A stretch of 64,000 bases of DNA from Erysipelotrichaceae bacterium (GTDB lineage Bacteria; Bacillota_I; Bacilli_A; Erysipelotrichales; Erysipelotrichaceae). The notes beneath the pieces are model-generated. The model was not told where the DNA came from and did not search any database. It saw only the letters and a program-made list of their open reading frames with translations. The translations under genes and the position numbers were made by a program. Where the stretch lies: contig JAAXXT010000010.1 of NCBI GenBank assembly GCA_013334325.1, positions 1-64,000 of the forward strand. Direction: 5' to 3'. Of the stretch, positions 48,943-58,363 are shown piece by piece; positions within the stretch are counted from its first letter, which is position 1, and each line of letters begins with the position of its first letter.

Positions 48943-50346
48943 ATGAATCTCTTCCAACGTGTATTTTCAGTTGAAGCTTTGACGCCAAAACACCATATGA
49001 GTGATGAATTACCATCCACTAAAGAAGTCTATGAGACCACTTTAAGGATGGCTTGGCCTTCCGCGATGGAGGCTGTTTTAATTTCTATGATAGGGGCTAT
49101 GGATATGATCATGGTGAGTTCTCTAGGATCAAGTGCCATCGCCGCGGTAGGGATCACTACTCAACCTAAATACTTTCTGATGTGTTTTGTATTTGCGGTG
49201 AATACTGGTGTAACAATCATCATCTCAAGACGAAAAGGAGCCAAGGATAAAGTTGGCGCTAATTTAGCTTTACGGAATGGCCTGATGGTGAGCTTTATGG
49301 TGACCTTGATCGTATCGATACTAGGCTACATCTATGCGAAACCTTTCTTAATTTTCGCAGGAGCACAAGCATCCTACTTACCTGAAGCCTTGGTGTATTT
49401 TAGGATCATCATTATAGGAGGTTTCTTCTATTTATTAAGTTTAACGATCACAGCCGCTCAACGAGGCGTAGGCAATACAAGGATCTCCTTGGCGACCAAT
49501 CTAACTGCCAATCTGGTCAATATCTTTTTTAATTGGCTATTGATTTTTGGGATATGGATCTTTCCACGATGGGGAGTAATGGGAGCTGCAGTTGCGACCG
49601 CCATTGGGAATTTTGCGGGTCTTGTTTTAGCGGTAAGAAGCATCACAAAGAAAGATTCCTTTCTTCAGCTTCGTTTACGTGATAAATGGGCTTTAGATAA
49701 ACCTACTTTAAAGACGATGTGGTCTATCTCATCCTCGTCTTTGGTTGAACAGGTCTTTATCCGTATTGGTTTCTTGATGTATGCGAAAGCTGTCGCAGGA
49801 TTAGGCACCATAGAATTTGCGACTCATAATATCGCCATGCAGGTGATGAGTATTACCTTTAGTGTAGGTGATGGGTTATCCATCGCATGTACGGCCTTGG
49901 TAGGTCATTCATTAGGCGCTAAGCGACCTGATTTAGCTATCCTTTATGGACGAGTATCTCAACGTTTAGGCTTGATGATCTCCTTAGCTTTAGGTTTCAC
50001 AATTGTCTTGCTTAGAGGACCCATCATGAGCCTATTTAGTGTCGATCCTAAGGTCTTAAGTTTAGGTGAAAACATCTTGATCATCTTAGCTATTTGTGTT
50101 GTCTTTCAGATTTCTCAAGTCATTACCGTTGGTTCATTACGAGGCGCTGGTGACGTTAAATTCGTTGCGATGTTGAGTATGATCTCAGTGACAGTATTAC
50201 GTCCTGTATTGACCTATTTGATGGCGTATGGCTTAGGATTAGGACTTTATGGGGCTTGGTTTAGTGTCATTGTCGATCAAGCACTTCGTTTTGTGGTTAG
50301 TCGAGCTCGCTTTCAAAAAGCTGAATGGACAAAGATCGTCGTTTAG
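48943..50346 (+). CDS. MATE family efflux transporter
   Basis: 'AWPSAMEAVLISMIGAMDMIMVSSLGSSAIAAVGITTQP', 'AAQRGVGNTRISLATNLTANLVNIFFNWLLIFG'. Confidence 0.93.
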   Translation: MNLFQRVFSVEALTPKHHMSDELPSTKEVYETTLRMAWPSAMEAVLISMIGAMDMIMVSSLGSSAIAAVGITTQPKYFLMCFVFAVNTGVTIIISRRKGAKDKVGANLALRNGLMVSFMVTLIVSILGYIYAKPFLIFAGAQASYLPEALVYFRIIIIGGFFYLLSLTITAAQRGVGNTRISLATNLTANLVNIFFNWLLIFGIWIFPRWGVMGAAVATAIGNFAGLVLAVRSITKKDSFLQLRLRDKWALDKPTLKTMWSISSSSLVEQVFIRIGFLMYAKAVAGLGTIEFATHNIAMQVMSITFSVGDGLSIACTALVGHSLGAKRPDLAILYGRVSQRLGLMISLALGFTIVLLRGPIMSLFSVDPKVLSLGENILIILAICVVFQISQVITVGSLRGAGDVKFVAMLSMISVTVLRPVLTYLMAYGLGLGLYGAWFSVIVDQALRFVVSRARFQKAEWTKIVV

Positions 50347-50508
50347 CGAAACTTTTCACATTTATCTAAAGACAAAAGTTATTCTGTCTTTTTTTATTGG
50401 GCATATGTCTTGTATAAGCTTCATATTAGGCTGTTTTAACTTGAAATTGGTGGTGCAAACTAGAGTGTAATAAGGTATAATTACAAGTGGTTAAATTAGG
50501 AGGACTTT

Positions 50509-53500
50509 ATGAAGAAAACTTATCTTACGTTGGATGGGAATACGGCGACAGCGCACGTAGCCTATGCCTTTACCGAAGTTGCCGCGATCTATCCGATTAC
50601 ACCGTCATCAACCATGGCTGAACTTGTCGATGCTTGGGCATCCTCAGGTCGCAAAAACATGTTTGACGCTGTGGTCAAAGTTGTAGAAATGCAGTCTGAA
50701 GGCGGAGCTGCTGGGGCCGTTCATGGTGCTTTACAAGGCGGGACCTTATCCAGTACCTTTACCGCATCTCAAGGTTTATTATTGATGATTCCGAATATGT
50801 ATAAATGGGTCGGAGAACTCTTGCCGGGCGTTATCCACGTTTCTGCTCGTTCCTTAGCGACACGTTCACTCAGTATCTTTGGGGATCACCAAGACATCTA
50901 CGCTGTACGTCAGACAGGTTTTACGATGATTGCCTCCCATTCCGTTCAAGAAGCTATGGATCTAGCTGGTGTCGCTCATTTGACCGCCATCAAAGCATCT
51001 GTTCCTGTATTGCACTTCTTTGATGGATTTAGAACATCTCATGAAATCCAGAAAGTTGAAGTCATCGATACCGATGTCTTAAAGAGCTGGTTAGATAAAG
51101 ACGCTTTGGAACGTTTCAGAGCGAATGCCTTGAATCCTCATACCAATCCTGTCACCCGTGGCGGCGCCGAAAACGACGACGTTTACTTCCAAGGCAGAGA
51201 AGCCCAGAATGCCCATTACGATGCAGTATTACCTATCGTAGAAGAATATTTCGAAAAAGTATCCAAATTGACAGGCAGAGAATATGCGCCGTTTGTCTAT
51301 TATGGAGCGAAAGATGCGGATCGTATCATCATTGCGATGGGATCTGTCACTGAAACAGCTAAAGAAGTCGTCGATGCTTTAAACGCAAAAGGCGAAAAAG
51401 TAGGTTTAGTAAAAGTTCATCTCTATCGTCCTTTCTCCGCAAAACACCTTTTGAAGGTTGTTCCTGCTTCTGTTAAGAAAGTTGCGATCTTGGATAGAAC
51501 AAAAGAAGTTGGTTCTCATGAACCATTGTTCTTAGATGTCTATGCTGTGCTTCATGGCGTTGGACAAATCGAAACCCTCGTTGGTGGACGTTATGGCTTA
51601 TCATCTAAAGACACTCAACCTAACGACATCAAAGCTGTCTATGATCATTTAAATGAAAAGAACCCATTTGATGGTTTCACCATTTCGATCAATGATGATG
51701 TTACTCATAAGTCACTTAAGACGGATCTTGATTTCGAAGTCGATCACGATTATACATCCTGCTTGTTCTATGGACTAGGATCGGATGGAACCGTTTCTGC
51801 CAATAAGAACTCCATCAAGATCATCGGTGATCATACCAATCTATACTCTCAAGCCTATTTCGCTTATGACTCCAAAAAAGCAGGGGGCGTAACCCGTTCT
51901 CACTTACGTTTTGGACCTACCCCGATCCGTTCTACTTACTATGTTACCAAAGCAGATTTCATCTCTTGTTCTTTGGATTCCTTCCTCATTCGTTATGACA
52001 TGTTGAAGAATCTTAAGAAGGGTGGAACCTTCTTGGTCAATACAGCCTTTGATGTATCTACCATCGAAGCTTCTTTACCTAATCGTGTTAAGAAACAATT
52101 GGCTGATCGTCATGCTAAATTCTATGTCATCGATGCAACCAAGATCGCTGAAGAAATTGGAATGGGTCGTCATACCAACACCATCCTACAAGCTTCCTTC
52201 TTTGCCTTGAATGAACAGATCTTGCCTTATGAAAAATCCTTGACCTATATGAAGGATGCTGCTAAGAAATCCTATTCTAAAAAAGGCGATGAAGTCGTCA
52301 AATTGAATTGGAAAGCGATCGAAGCTGGTCAAGCTGGCTTAGTCGAAATCAAAGTCAAAGCAGAATGGTCTAATCTACCTGTATCTAAGACTCGAAAAGT
52401 CACAGGCGATGAATACTTCGATCAACACGTGGATGTCATCAATGCCTTAGATGGTTATGATCTACCAGTGTCTGCGTTTACGAAATTTGGTCTACTCGAT
52501 GGCTCATTTAGAAACAACGTTTCCTTTACTGAACATCGTACGATCGCGACCCAAGTACCTGCTTGGAGTGCTGAAAACTGTATCCAATGTGGATTCTGTT
52601 CGATGGTATGTCCTCATGGAACCATCCGTACCTTTATCTTAACGGATGAAGAAGTGAAGAATGCTCCTCAAGAATTCGAAACCTTGACAGCTGTAGGACC
52701 TACGATCGCTCATCTGAAGTATCGTGTCCAAGTCTCACCAGACAACTGTGTCGGTTGTGGTTTGTGTGCAGTAGAATGTCCTGGTAAAGCTGGTAAGAAG
52801 GCTTTGGTTATGACCGATGTCAAAGACCGTCTCTTCGAAGCACCTTTGGCTGATTATCTCTATAAGAAAACTGAATATAAGACAGGTTTAGTTTCCACCG
52901 ATCAAATCAAGGGCTCTCAGTTCTTGAAACCATATATGGAAGTATCTGGTGCTTGTGCAGGTTGTGGAGAAACACCTTACTATAAACTGGCTTCACAATT
53001 GTTTGGGAAAGACATGCTGATTGCGAATGCAACAGGCTGTACTTCCATCTATTGTGGATCTGCTCCTTCTACACCGTTTGTTAAAGATGAAAATGGTGAA
53101 GGCGTTGCTTGGGGCAATTCCTTGTTTGAAGACAATGCTGAATATGGTTATGGGATGAAAGTTGCCCAAAACTTCAAAGCAGATCGTATCGTTGAAATCT
53201 TGACTGCTGCTAAAGATGCAGTAGAACCTTCCTTAAAAGAAACCATTGAAAAATACTTAGCTGTTAAAGGTAAACGTGAAGAAGAACGTATGATCGTCAA
53301 ACAGTTGGTGGCAGAAGTCAAAGCCAGCAAGCATGAAGGCGTAAAGGTTGTTCTTGGTTATGAACGTGACCTCGTATCCAACTCTGTATGGATCATCGGT
53401 GGAGATGGTTGGGCTTACGATATCGGTTACGGTGGATTAGATCACGTTATGGCCAATGGCTTAAACGTCAACATCATGATCGTCGATACTGAAGTCTATT

Positions 53501-54021
53501 CCAACACAGGTGGACAATCCTCTAAGTCTTCTCAAGCTGGATCCATTGCGAAATTCGCTGCGGGAGGAAAACCTACTGCTAAGAAAGACATTGGACAGAT
53601 CGCCATGACTTATGGACATGTCTATGTAGCCTCGATTGCTATGGGCGCAAATCGCGTTCAAACGATCAAAGCAATGAAGGAAGCCGAAGCTTATGATGGA
53701 CCTTCATTGATCATTGCCTATGCACCTTGTATCGAACATGGTATCAAGGGTGGTTTATCCAATCATCAAGTTACTCAGAAGAAAGCAGTTGAATCCGGTT
53801 ATGTGACTCTATATCGCTTCAATCCTAATGCTGAAGCAGGCAAAGAACTCACCATCGACTCTAAGGAACCAGACTTCTCCAAGTTTGCAGACTTCGTCAT
53901 GAATGAAACTCGCTTCAATATGTTGGATCATGTCAATCCAGACCACGCTGTTGCCCTCTTGGAAAAGAGCAGACAAGATGCTGAAAAGCGTTACAATCGT
54001 TTGGTAAAGTTGTCTAAATAA
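50509..54021 (+). CDS. nifJ: Pyruvate:ferredoxin (flavodoxin) oxidoreductase
   Basis: 1170 aa; 'YPITPSSTMAELVDAW', two 4Fe-4S motifs 'CIQCGFCSMVCPHG' and 'CVGCGLCAVECPG', TPP domain 'GDGWAYDIGYGGLDHVMANGLNVNIMIVDTEVYSNTGGQSSKS'. Confidence 0.96.
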   Translation: MKKTYLTLDGNTATAHVAYAFTEVAAIYPITPSSTMAELVDAWASSGRKNMFDAVVKVVEMQSEGGAAGAVHGALQGGTLSSTFTASQGLLLMIPNMYKWVGELLPGVIHVSARSLATRSLSIFGDHQDIYAVRQTGFTMIASHSVQEAMDLAGVAHLTAIKASVPVLHFFDGFRTSHEIQKVEVIDTDVLKSWLDKDALERFRANALNPHTNPVTRGGAENDDVYFQGREAQNAHYDAVLPIVEEYFEKVSKLTGREYAPFVYYGAKDADRIIIAMGSVTETAKEVVDALNAKGEKVGLVKVHLYRPFSAKHLLKVVPASVKKVAILDRTKEVGSHEPLFLDVYAVLHGVGQIETLVGGRYGLSSKDTQPNDIKAVYDHLNEKNPFDGFTISINDDVTHKSLKTDLDFEVDHDYTSCLFYGLGSDGTVSANKNSIKIIGDHTNLYSQAYFAYDSKKAGGVTRSHLRFGPTPIRSTYYVTKADFISCSLDSFLIRYDMLKNLKKGGTFLVNTAFDVSTIEASLPNRVKKQLADRHAKFYVIDATKIAEEIGMGRHTNTILQASFFALNEQILPYEKSLTYMKDAAKKSYSKKGDEVVKLNWKAIEAGQAGLVEIKVKAEWSNLPVSKTRKVTGDEYFDQHVDVINALDGYDLPVSAFTKFGLLDGSFRNNVSFTEHRTIATQVPAWSAENCIQCGFCSMVCPHGTIRTFILTDEEVKNAPQEFETLTAVGPTIAHLKYRVQVSPDNCVGCGLCAVECPGKAGKKALVMTDVKDRLFEAPLADYLYKKTEYKTGLVSTDQIKGSQFLKPYMEVSGACAGCGETPYYKLASQLFGKDMLIANATGCTSIYCGSAPSTPFVKDENGEGVAWGNSLFEDNAEYGYGMKVAQNFKADRIVEILTAAKDAVEPSLKETIEKYLAVKGKREEERMIVKQLVAEVKASKHEGVKVVLGYERDLVSNSVWIIGGDGWAYDIGYGGLDHVMANGLNVNIMIVDTEVYSNTGGQSSKSSQAGSIAKFAAGGKPTAKKDIGQIAMTYGHVYVASIAMGANRVQTIKAMKEAEAYDGPSLIIAYAPCIEHGIKGGLSNHQVTQKKAVESGYVTLYRFNPNAEAGKELTIDSKEPDFSKFADFVMNETRFNMLDHVNPDHAVALLEKSRQDAEKRYNRLVKLSK

Positions 54022-54026
54022 TCATT

Positions 54027-54055
54027 AAGTGCCGATAAACTCGGCACTTTTTTAA
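54027..54055 (+). terminator. Rho-independent terminator
   Basis: AAGTGCCGATAAACTCGGCACTTTTTT. Confidence 0.8.
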
Positions 54056-54120
54056 TTTTACACATTCGCATAGAGAATAGAGCTTGTGATATAATAAACA
54101 CACATAGAATAGGAGTCCTT

Positions 54121-55134
54121 ATGAAAGTTTGTCTCTATTTTGAATCAGAAAAACTCATACAAACCTCAGGGATAGGAAGAGCCCAATCTCACCAAAAGAA
54201 GGCTTTAGAATCGGTAGGGATTCCTTATACGACCGATCCTGCAGAAGATTTCGACATATTACACATCAACACCTTAGGGATGACTTCTGCACCTTTGATC
54301 ATCAAAACACATTTAGAAGGCAAGCCTGTCATTTATCATGCCCATTCTACAGAAGAAGACTTCAAGAATTCTTTTGTCTTGTCTAATCAGATTGCCCCAT
54401 TCTTTAAGATCCTTATCGTCAATCTATATTCGATGGCGGAACTTTTGATTACCCCTACGCCTTACGCAAAAAGTCTACTCGATAACTACGGGATCGATAA
54501 ACCGATTTTGCCTATTTCTAATGGGATAGAGATCGCTCGCTATCAAAGAGATGAAGAGAAAGTGAAAGCTTTTCGTAAATACTTTAGTTTAAGAAGAGAT
54601 CAAAAAGTAGTTATGGGTGTTGGATTCTATTTCGAAAGAAAAGGCATCATCGATTTCGTTGAGACAGCCCGTAAGAATCCAGACATTACTTTTATCTGGT
54701 TTGGGTATACCCCATCTATTTACCTAAAAGTCAAAGTAAGAGCGGCTCTAGAAGATTGTCCTTCTAATGTGATTTTACCTGGTTATGTTAAAGGACCCAT
54801 CATCGAAGGGGCGTATAGTGATGCGAATGCATTCTTCTTTCCTTCATTAGAAGAAACAGAAGGCATCGTCGTTTTAGAAGCTTTAGCGTCTAAATGTCCT
54901 GTCATTGTGAGAGATATTGGAGCGTTTGATCCATGGCTTATCCATGAGGTCAATTGTTTAAAAGCGGTTGACGTAGAAGGATTCTCGACTCAAATCAGAA
55001 GAGTCATCAATAAACAGATCGATACGACTGAGGCTGGTTTTAAGACCGCCAAAGAACGTGATCTACCTGAGATCGGTAAACAGTTAAAGGCAGCCTATGA
55101 AAAGGTCTTGTCGATGCCGATAAGAAAGGAGTAA
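54121..55134 (+). CDS. GT4 family glycosyltransferase (probable glycolipid synthase)
   Basis: 'VVMGVGFYFERKGIIDFVETARKNPDITFIWFGY', 'AYSDANAFFFPSLEETEGIVVLEALASKCPVIVRDI' GT4 motifs. Confidence 0.88.
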   Translation: MKVCLYFESEKLIQTSGIGRAQSHQKKALESVGIPYTTDPAEDFDILHINTLGMTSAPLIIKTHLEGKPVIYHAHSTEEDFKNSFVLSNQIAPFFKILIVNLYSMAELLITPTPYAKSLLDNYGIDKPILPISNGIEIARYQRDEEKVKAFRKYFSLRRDQKVVMGVGFYFERKGIIDFVETARKNPDITFIWFGYTPSIYLKVKVRAALEDCPSNVILPGYVKGPIIEGAYSDANAFFFPSLEETEGIVVLEALASKCPVIVRDIGAFDPWLIHEVNCLKAVDVEGFSTQIRRVINKQIDTTEAGFKTAKERDLPEIGKQLKAAYEKVLSMPIRKE

Positions 55135-55138
55135 TTTT

Positions 55139-57130
55139 ATGCGTATAGGATTATTTAGTGATACCTATTCACCAGACATCAATGGGGTGGTCTCATCGAT
55201 CGTTACCCTTCAACACGCTTTAGAAGACTTAGGTCATGATGTCTTTGTCGTAACCAATCAACCTAAGATCTTTACGACTACACTAGAGAATAATATCCTT
55301 AGATTACCTGGAATAGAACTTAAATCGATGTATGGCTATACAATGAGTTCTCCTCTTCATATTAGAGCTCTTAAACAGATCGAAGAGATGAAATTAGACA
55401 TCATCCATGTCCATACAGAATTTGGGATAGGGCTCTTTGCTCGTATCGTCTCTAAAAGGCTAGAAGTACCCCTAGTATCGACCTATCATACAACCTATGA
55501 GGATTATACCCATTACATCAATCCTCTCCATATGAAGACTGTTGAGCGCTTAGCGAGACGTTCAGTATCTAAGTTAAGTAAATTGTATGGGAGCAGCTGT
55601 CAAGCCATGATCTCTCCTAGTGAAAAGACTAAGGAAATGTTACTTGGATATGGAATAACCCGTGAGATCTATATCATCCCTACTGGACTTAATCTAAGTC
55701 GATTCGATAAAAAGAATACCGATCCTGCAGCCGTTAAAAGCTTAAGAGCGAAATATGGGATCTCAGAAGAGACCTTTGTGATTTTATATGTAGGTCGTTT
55801 AGCGAAAGAAAAAAGCATCGATTATGTCATAGATGGATTTAGTGAACTCGATCTTGCTCATCAAGACATCAAGTTGATGATTGTAGGAGGTGGTCCAGAT
55901 GAGGATGGTTTAGCTCATTTGGTCAAGACTTTAAAGATCGAAGATAAAGTTATCTTTACTGGTAAAATCCCTTCTTTAGAAGTCCCAGCCTATTATCACG
56001 CCAGTGATGCCTTTGTCTCTGCCTCATTGACAGAAACCCAAGGTATGACCTTTATAGAAGCTTTAGCTGCGGAATGTCCTCTCTTTGCGAGACCAGATGA
56101 TGTCTTGACGGAATTGGTCATCGAAGATAAGACAGGGTATTATTTTAAATCTACCCATGAATTCGCATCTAAAGTGATGCATCATTTATCTAAAACAAAG
56201 AACCAACGCGATGAGATGTGTGTTGCGGCTAAAGCTCAAGTACGTATCTACGATGATCGTGAGTTTGGGAAAGCCGTTGAGAATGTGTATCAGATCACGA
56301 TTCATAACTATAAGAAAAGCGTCTTCTTAAAGAATGTCCGTTTAAAAGAAGATGTGGCAGAGTGTACGTTTGAAGGCGCAGATGGACCTTTTAAACTTTC
56401 CATCAGTCTACAAGCCTATACCAAGAAAGGATTAAAGCGTCTCAGTATGGTAGATCAAAAAACGATCGACGAATTAATGGAAGATGAAAAGACAGTTTTA
56501 GCTTATCAAGCTTGTATACGTAAGATTGCCTCTAAAGATAGAACACGTAAAGAAATGTATGATTTCTTAACTCAAAAAACAGAGCTCAACATTAAACAGA
56601 TCAATGACCTTATCGATCATCTAGAAGAACGTAACTACATCAACGATACGCTTTACGCCAATTCAGCTGTATCTAATTTTCTATCTCTTCTACAAGGTAA
56701 ACAACGTATCATCCGTGCCTTAAAACAAAAGGGGATCCCTGTCGAAATGATCGATGCAGCCCTTCAACAAGATGATGAAGAAACTGAGATCAAGAATGCC
56801 TTACGTTATGCGGAAAAGATCATGCCTACCATCAAAGATGTTTCTTTGAAGATGAAGCAAGAAAAATTATCAATTAAGCTACTTACCCAAGGCTATGAAT
56901 ACAACATCATCGATGTGGTCATGAAGAGTCTCAACTTCAATGAAGATGAACGCAATCAATTGGATAATTGTAGGAAATTGGCTGTTAAGGCCGTTAAAAG
57001 ATATTCTCCTAAATATGAGGGAACATCCTTAAGAAATCATGTGTTTAATTATTTAACCCAAAAAGGATTCGAAGTAGACGACATCAATGCCGTCTTCAAC
57101 GATATGGTGTGGACGAATGAGCAGGATTAA
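55139..57130 (+). CDS. Fusion protein: GT4 glycosyltransferase (N-term) + RecX-like domain (C-term)
   Basis: GT: 'RIGLFSDTYSPDINGVVSSIVTL...ILYVGRLAKEKSIDYVIDGF...SLTETQGMTFIEALAAECPLFA'; RecX: 'AYQACIRKIASKDRTRKEMYDFLTQK...DLIDHLEERNYINDTLYANSAVSNFLSLLQGKQRIIRALKQKGIPVEMIDAAL'; single uninterrupted frame. Confidence 0.88.
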   Translation: MRIGLFSDTYSPDINGVVSSIVTLQHALEDLGHDVFVVTNQPKIFTTTLENNILRLPGIELKSMYGYTMSSPLHIRALKQIEEMKLDIIHVHTEFGIGLFARIVSKRLEVPLVSTYHTTYEDYTHYINPLHMKTVERLARRSVSKLSKLYGSSCQAMISPSEKTKEMLLGYGITREIYIIPTGLNLSRFDKKNTDPAAVKSLRAKYGISEETFVILYVGRLAKEKSIDYVIDGFSELDLAHQDIKLMIVGGGPDEDGLAHLVKTLKIEDKVIFTGKIPSLEVPAYYHASDAFVSASLTETQGMTFIEALAAECPLFARPDDVLTELVIEDKTGYYFKSTHEFASKVMHHLSKTKNQRDEMCVAAKAQVRIYDDREFGKAVENVYQITIHNYKKSVFLKNVRLKEDVAECTFEGADGPFKLSISLQAYTKKGLKRLSMVDQKTIDELMEDEKTVLAYQACIRKIASKDRTRKEMYDFLTQKTELNIKQINDLIDHLEERNYINDTLYANSAVSNFLSLLQGKQRIIRALKQKGIPVEMIDAALQQDDEETEIKNALRYAEKIMPTIKDVSLKMKQEKLSIKLLTQGYEYNIIDVVMKSLNFNEDERNQLDNCRKLAVKAVKRYSPKYEGTSLRNHVFNYLTQKGFEVDDINAVFNDMVWTNEQD

Positions 57131-58067
57131 TATATCAGCGTTTATTGAATCAGAAAAGATATTGACTACGCTTTTGGTCAATGTGATGAATCCTGGGGTC
57201 ACCAACAACGGTGCTCCTTATGTATCTTTTACCCTACAAGATAAAACAGGAACCATTGAAGCTAAACTATGGGACGCTAAAGAAGAGATGCTAGAAGGGG
57301 TCAAACCTGGATCAGTCATTCAAATCAGTGGAGAAGTCCTTCGATATAAAGGTGTACTTCAACTGAGACTTTATAACCTAAGTTTGGTTAATCCTACAGA
57401 AACCAATCCTGCGGATTATGTGGCTTCTACGCCATTAAGCGATGAATACATGCATCAAAGAATCGATGAGACACTTAAATCTCTTACTGACCCAATCATT
57501 CGTAAAGTGACTGAAACAGTGCTAAGTGAATATGGGGATAAGTTTTATTCCTATCCAGCTGCAGCTCGTAATCATCATGATTTCGTAGGAGGTCTTGCGA
57601 CCCATGTGATCGCGATGATTGATCTTGCGAATTCGTTTTGTAAACTCTATCCTGCTTTAAATAGAGATCTCTTGATCAGTGGGATCTTACTTCATGATTT
57701 AGGGAAGGTCGTTGAACTCTCAGGACCGATCTTAACGGAGTATACCCTTGTTGGGAAATTGGTAGGACATATCAGTATCATGCAAAGCAAGGTCAATGAA
57801 GTTGCTGAGACCTTAGGTTATGCAGATTCTGAACAAGTCACCTTGATTCGTCATTTGATACTCTCTCATCATGGAGAATATGAATATGGATCACCTGTAT
57901 TACCTCTTATTATGGAAGCTGAGATCCTCAACTACATAGACAATATCGATGCTAGAATGAATATGTTTGCGAAGGCTTTAGGTCCTATCGAAGAAGGAAC
58001 CTTTACCGCTCGTATCTTTGCCTTAGAGAATCGCATGTTCTATAAACCTAAAACCACAAAGAAATAA
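57117..58067 (+). CDS. YhaM-like 3'-5' exoribonuclease (OB + HD domain; start corrected from 57087)
   Basis: OB 'TNNGAPYVSFTLQDKTGTIEAKLWD', HD 'HHDFVGGLATHVIAMIDLA...DLLISGILLHDLGKVVELSG'. Confidence 0.9.
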   Translation: MSRINISAFIESEKILTTLLVNVMNPGVTNNGAPYVSFTLQDKTGTIEAKLWDAKEEMLEGVKPGSVIQISGEVLRYKGVLQLRLYNLSLVNPTETNPADYVASTPLSDEYMHQRIDETLKSLTDPIIRKVTETVLSEYGDKFYSYPAAARNHHDFVGGLATHVIAMIDLANSFCKLYPALNRDLLISGILLHDLGKVVELSGPILTEYTLVGKLVGHISIMQSKVNEVAETLGYADSEQVTLIRHLILSHHGEYEYGSPVLPLIMEAEILNYIDNIDARMNMFAKALGPIEEGTFTARIFALENRMFYKPKTTKK

Positions 58068-58092
58068 ATCGTCTAACGACGATTTTTCTTTT
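58060..58092 (+). terminator. Rho-independent terminator
   Basis: AAATCGTCTAACGACGATTTTTCTTTT. Confidence 0.7.
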
Positions 58093-58104
58093 GATGTGTT
58101 TTAC

Positions 58105-58133
58105 TTGAAATATACCCCAAGGGGGTATACAAT
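58105..58133 (+). promoter_or_regulatory. Copper-operon promoter with CsoR-type operator in the spacer
   Basis: TTGAAA (58105-58110)-17 nt-TACAAT (58128-58133); spacer contains TATACCCC-AAG-GGGGTATA palindrome at 58111-58129. Confidence 0.85.
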
Positions 58134-58151
58134 GATGGCGAGGTAAAAACC

Positions 58152-58358
58152 ATGTCCATTAAAACTTATAGTGTAGAAGGTATGTCTTGTATGCATTGTG
58201 TCCATCATGTGACAGAAGCTTTGAAAGAAGTCGAAGGCGTCAAAGACGTTAAAGTTTCTTTAGCTGAAAAGACAGCTTTGGTCAACGCAGATGGCGTTGA
58301 ATTTACCGCTCTTCAACATGCGGTCTCTGAAGCTGGCTATACACTTTCAGAAAAGTAG
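58152..58358 (+). CDS. copZ: Copper chaperone (HMA domain)
   Basis: 'YSVEGMSCMHCVHHVTEALKEVEGV' GMSCxxC. Confidence 0.9.
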   Translation: MSIKTYSVEGMSCMHCVHHVTEALKEVEGVKDVKVSLAEKTALVNADGVEFTALQHAVSEAGYTLSEK

Positions 58359-58363
58359 ATCTT

